A stretch of DNA of 64,000 bases, taken from Streptomyces sp. NBC_00224. GTDB taxonomy: Bacteria > Actinomycetota > Actinomycetes > Streptomycetales > Streptomycetaceae. Below the pieces are notes generated by a model. It ran no database searches, was not told the DNA's origin, and worked only from the letters and a program-made list of their open reading frames with translations. The stretch lies in NCBI RefSeq assembly GCF_041435195.1, contig NZ_CP108106.1:1860001-1924000 (forward strand). Direction: 5' to 3'. A program made the translations under genes and the position numbers. Positions 60,640-64,000 of this stretch are shown here, piece after piece (the stretch's first letter is position 1; each line of letters starts with the position of its first letter).

Positions 60640-61449
60640 TCAGATGAAGTTGAGCGCGCCCGCCGCCCCGACCCCGCCGAGCACCATGAACACGGGCATC
60701 AGCACCTTCAGCTCGACCCAGCTCCCGGCCCGGAACCGCATCGCCTTCGGCGGGCCCAGCGGGTACCAGCGCTTGCGGCCGAGCGGGATCGGCCACAGGA
60801 TCGGGCAGCCGGAGACGGTCAGCGCGTCCCCGATGTCGTGGACCAGGGCGCCGAGCACGATCGGCAGGCCCAGCCACAGGTACTCCTGGCCGGAGCCGGC
60901 GAAGAGCCAGTCCGAGCCGTTGCCGGGCTTGTCGAGGACCCCGGCCATGATCCAGGCGCCGGCCGCGCCGAGCAGCCACACCAGGACGTCGCTGGACATC
61001 CGCGCGGCCCGCCACAGCAGGCCCTCGACGGCGAGCACCGCATGGACGAAGAGGATGCCGAGCACCGCCCAGCGGCCGCCGAACACGGCCGCGGCCGAGG
61101 CGCCCGCCCCGATCAGGACGGCCCACAGCCAGGTGTGGGTCAGCGTGCGGTGGCCGCCGTTGCGGCGCGGGTCGCCGGGGCCCCTGGTCGCCTTGTAGAC
61201 GGCGTGCGAGAGCTCGTCGACGATGCCGCACAAGGCCCGGGAGACCGGTCCGAAGGCGCGCGAGATGGTCGCGGACTTGTGGTCGAGGTCGGGTGCGAGC
61301 GCCGCCCCGGCGCTGATCAGCGCGCCGACGACGAGCACCGGCCAGGGCATGGCGTGCCCCGCGGCAGCGGTCGCGGCCCCCACCCCCAGCCAGGCAGCCG
61401 CTCCTGACAGTGAGTGCGCAGGTCCCATCATGACCGTGCCCCGCCCCAT
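60640..61449 (-). CDS. Membrane-bound metal-dependent hydrolase (YdjM-like)
   Basis: 269 residues from ATG 61449; an ATG at 61431 (MMGPAHSLSGAAAW) is an equally good start. Metal-ligand motifs: GPAHSLSG with its His, ALAPDLDHKSATIS (Asp-x-Asp-His) and GHRTLTHTWLW (His-x-x-x-x-H), then VHDIGDALT. Several membrane helices lie between them. Related to LexA-regulated YdjM and phospholipase-type integral membrane hydrolases. Substrate unknown, possibly lipid. Upstream is the divergent helicase gene. Confidence 0.85.
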   Translation of the reverse strand: MGRGTVMMGPAHSLSGAAAWLGVGAATAAAGHAMPWPVLVVGALISAGAALAPDLDHKSATISRAFGPVSRALCGIVDELSHAVYKATRGPGDPRRNGGHRTLTHTWLWAVLIGAGASAAAVFGGRWAVLGILFVHAVLAVEGLLWRAARMSSDVLVWLLGAAGAWIMAGVLDKPGNGSDWLFAGSGQEYLWLGLPIVLGALVHDIGDALTVSGCPILWPIPLGRKRWYPLGPPKAMRFRAGSWVELKVLMPVFMVLGGVGAAGALNFI

Positions 61450-61555
61450 TTCCTGTTGTCCCGTGGCCCAGTTGACGAGGCAGCCTATCGCTCATGATCT
61501 TCTTGCCCGTCCTCCGGTTCCCTCTCATGGGGTGAAGCCAGGCAAGATGGGGACG

Positions 61556-64000
61556 TGACCCTTATCGATCAGCTGCCGCCGAGTGCCGACCCCGATGCCC
61601 TTTTCGAGGCCTTCTCCACCTGGGCCGAGGAGCGGGGCATCTCCCTGTACCCGGCGCAGGAGGAGGCCCTGATCGAGGTGGTGTCGGGGGCGAACGTGAT
61701 CCTTTCCACCCCGACCGGCTCCGGAAAGAGCCTGGTGGCGGCGGGTGCGCACTTCGCGGCGCTGGCCCGGGACGAGGTCACGTTCTACACCGCGCCGATC
61801 AAGGCGCTGGTCTCGGAGAAGTTCTTCGACCTCTGCAAGCTCTTCGGCACCGAGAACGTCGGCATGCTGACCGGCGACGCGTCCGTGAACGCCGACGCCC
61901 CCGTCATCTGCTGCACCTCCGAGGTCCTCGCCTCCATCGCGCTGCGCGACGGCAAGCACGCCGACATCGGCCAGGTCGTGATGGACGAGTTCCACTTCTA
62001 CGCCGAGGCGGACCGCGGCTGGGCCTGGCAGATCCCGATCCTGGAACTGCCCCAGGCGCAGTTCGTCCTGATGTCGGCCACCCTCGGCGACATGTCGATG
62101 TTCGAGAAGGACCTGACCCGGCGCACCGGCCGGGAGACCGCGGTGGTCCGCTCGGCGACCCGCCCGGTCCCGCTCTCGTACGAGTACGTCACCACGCCGA
62201 TCACCGAGACGCTGACCGAGCTCCTGGAGACCAGGCAGTCGCCGGTCTACATCGTCCACTTCACCCAGGCGCAGGCGGTCGAGCGGGCACAGTCGCTCAT
62301 GTCGATCAACATGTGTACGCGCGAGGAGAAGGACGCGATCGCGGAGCTGATCGGCAACTTCCGCTTCACCACCAAGTTCGGCCAGAACCTCTCCCGTTAT
62401 GTACGCCACGGCATCGGCGTGCACCACGCGGGCATGCTGCCCAAGTACCGCCGTCTGGTGGAGAAGCTGGCGCAGGCGGGCCTGTTGAAGGTGATCTGCG
62501 GTACGGACACCCTCGGCGTCGGCGTCAACGTCCCCATCCGCACGGTCCTGTTCACCGCACTCACCAAGTACGACGGCACCCGGGTGCGCACCCTGCGCGC
62601 CCGCGAGTTCCACCAGATCGCGGGCCGGGCCGGGCGGGCCGGGTTCGACACCGCCGGGTTCGTGGTCGCCCAGGCGCCCGAGCACGTCATCGAGAACGAG
62701 AAGGCGCTCGCCAAGGCGGGCGACGACCCGAAGAAGCGCCGCAAGGTGGTCCGCAAGAAGGCCCCCGAGGGCTTCGTCGCCTGGTCGGACTCCACCTTCG
62801 AGAAGCTGATCGGCGCCGACCCCGAGCCGCTGACCTCGCGCTTCCGGGTCACCAACATCATGCTGCTCTCGGTGATCGCCCGGCCGGGCAACGCCTTCGA
62901 GGCGATGCGCCACCTCTTGGAGGACAACCACGAGCCGCGCAAGGCGCAGCTGCGGCACATCCGCCGCGCCATCGCCATCTACCGCTCGCTGCTCGACGGC
63001 GGTGTGGTGGAGCAGCTGGACACCCCGGACGCCGAGGGCCGCACCATCCGGCTCACCGTCGACCTCCAGCAGGACTTCGCGCTCAACCAGCCGCTGTCCA
63101 CGTTCGCCCTGGCGGCCTTCGACCTGCTCGACCCCGAGTCGCCCTCGTACGCGCTGGACATGGTCTCGGTCGTCGAGTCGACGCTCGACGACCCGCGCCA
63201 GATCCTCGCCGCCATGCAGAACAAGGCGCGCGGCGAGGCCGTCGGCCAGATGAAGGCGGACGGCGTCGAGTACGAGGAGCGCATGGAGCGGCTCCAGGAC
63301 ATCTCGTACCCGAAGCCGCTGGAAGAGCTCCTCTGGCACGCGTACAACGTCTACAAGAAGTCGCACCCGTGGGTGGGCGACCACCCGGTCTCGCCGAAGT
63401 CCGTCATCCGTGACATGTACGAACGGGCGCTCACCTTCACGGAGTTCACCTCCTGGTACGAGCTGGCGCGCACCGAGGGCATCGTCCTGCGCTATCTGGC
63501 GGGCGCGTACAAGGCGCTCGACCACACCATCCCGGACGACCTCAAGACCGAGGACCTTCAGGACCTGATCGCCTGGCTCGGCGAGATGGTCCGCCAGGTC
63601 GACTCCAGCCTGCTCGACGAGTGGGAGCAGCTCGCCAACCCGGAGATCGAGACCGCCGAGCAGGCCCAGGAGAAGGCCGACGAGGTCAAGCCGGTCACCG
63701 CGAACGCCCGCGCCTTCCGCGTGCTGGTCCGCAACGCGATGTTCCGCCGGGTGGAGCTGGCCGCGCTCGACAACATGGCCGAGCTGGGCACGATGGACGC
63801 CGAGTCGGGCTGGGACGCGGACGCCTGGGGCGAGGCGATGGACAAGTACTGGGACGAGTACGAGGACCTGGGCACCGGCCCGGACGCGCGCGGACCCAAG
63901 CTGCTGCAAATCGAGGAGGACCCGGCGCACGGCCTGTGGCGCGTCCGGCAGACCTTCGCCGACCCGAACGGCGACCATGGCTGGGGCATCAGCGCGGAGG
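61556..64000 (+). CDS. DEAD/DEAH-box helicase with DUF3516-type C-terminus, 3' end cut by the window
   Basis: 815 codons from GTG 61556 to the window end without a stop. Ski2/Mtr4-type helicase: motif I STPTGSGKSL near residue 46, motif II VVMDEFHFY (DEFH, a DEVH variant), motif III MSATLGDM, motif IV-like VYIVHFTQAQAVERAQ, motif V CGTDTLGVGVNVP and motif VI HQIAGRAGRAG. A basic linker KKRRKVVRKK precedes the C-terminal part, which fits DUF3516 of actinobacterial helicases. Likely RNA unwinding or decay. GGGGAC before the GTG serves as ribosome site. Confidence 0.9.

Noticed and set aside
57198..60647. Long plus-strand open frame antisense to the hybrid kinase
   Set aside because: Composition is His/Arg/Gln/Gly-rich without any motif, and the minus strand encodes clear protease, STAND, kinase and receiver domains. 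High-GC DNA keeps antisense frames open.

Overview
The window is chromosomal DNA from a high-GC actinomycete, almost certainly Streptomyces or a close relative. The GC content is very high, third codon positions are saturated with G/C, GTG starts are frequent, genes overlap by ATGA, and the families present (NHLM exporters, GH18/GH109/PNGase A secreted enzymes, WXG-type proteins, tandem regulators) fit that genus. I see no rRNA, tRNA, CRISPR array, intact insertion sequence or prophage.

Layout. 0-1.9 kb: a short-chain dehydrogenase with an altered catalytic motif, a 24-residue bL37-type ribosomal protein and a GNAT acetyltransferase. 2-11.3 kb: an ion-homeostasis block with a four-TM GlnX-like membrane protein, KdpD, an orphan KdpF, a CPA1 Na+/H+ antiporter, a small membrane protein and a KimA-type K+ importer; kdpA, kdpB, kdpC and kdpE are all absent. 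11.4-13.2 kb: a three-gene WXG100-like operon, followed by 1.6 kb of poorly coding, repeat-bearing DNA. 14.7-17.4 kb: two tandem FUSC membrane proteins, one truncated, divergent from an Lrp/AsnC regulator that has a 31-bp palindrome in front of it. 18-21.7 kb: a DJ-1/PfpI protein, a cupin, a TDT/SLAC1 transporter and a GH18 chitinase with a palindromic promoter.

22-28.3 kb is a compact peptide-export locus: a double-glycine-leader precursor whose core is a cysteine-free glycine zipper, an attenuating hairpin, an HlyD-like adaptor, a C39-peptidase ABC exporter and a second NHLM-type ABC protein. 28.3-31.7 kb: a DUF3574 protein and a three-gene module (ImmA/IrrE-like zinc peptidase, MAB_1171c-type membrane protein, helical-repeat protein). 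31.7-37.5 kb: a PaoABCD-like molybdenum aldehyde oxidoreductase operon divergent from a TetR regulator, with two identical 18-bp palindromes between them. 37.5-43.4 kb: YjbQ, then a cysteine-ended leader peptide preceding the sulfonate genes ssuC-ssuB-ssuA-ssuD and a flavoprotein monooxygenase.

43.4-49.7 kb: a small MltG paralogue, a MarR/ABC-exporter divergent pair and a fused FAD/Fe-S D-lactate dehydrogenase. 49.9-53.1 kb: a Tat-exported GH109 glycosidase facing a secreted PNGase A, suggesting glycoprotein scavenging. 53.2-56.9 kb: a heterodimeric ABC exporter whose two ATPase domains are degenerate in complementary ways. 56.9-60.5 kb: a trypsin/nSTAND/hybrid-histidine-kinase fusion translationally coupled to a trypsin-co-occurring-domain protein, the most unusual system in the window. 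The window ends with a membrane metal-dependent hydrolase and the 5' part of a DUF3516-type DEAD/DEAH helicase.

The best candidates for an undescribed system are the protease-STAND-phosphorelay fusion with its small partner and the glycine-zipper peptide with its dedicated exporter.
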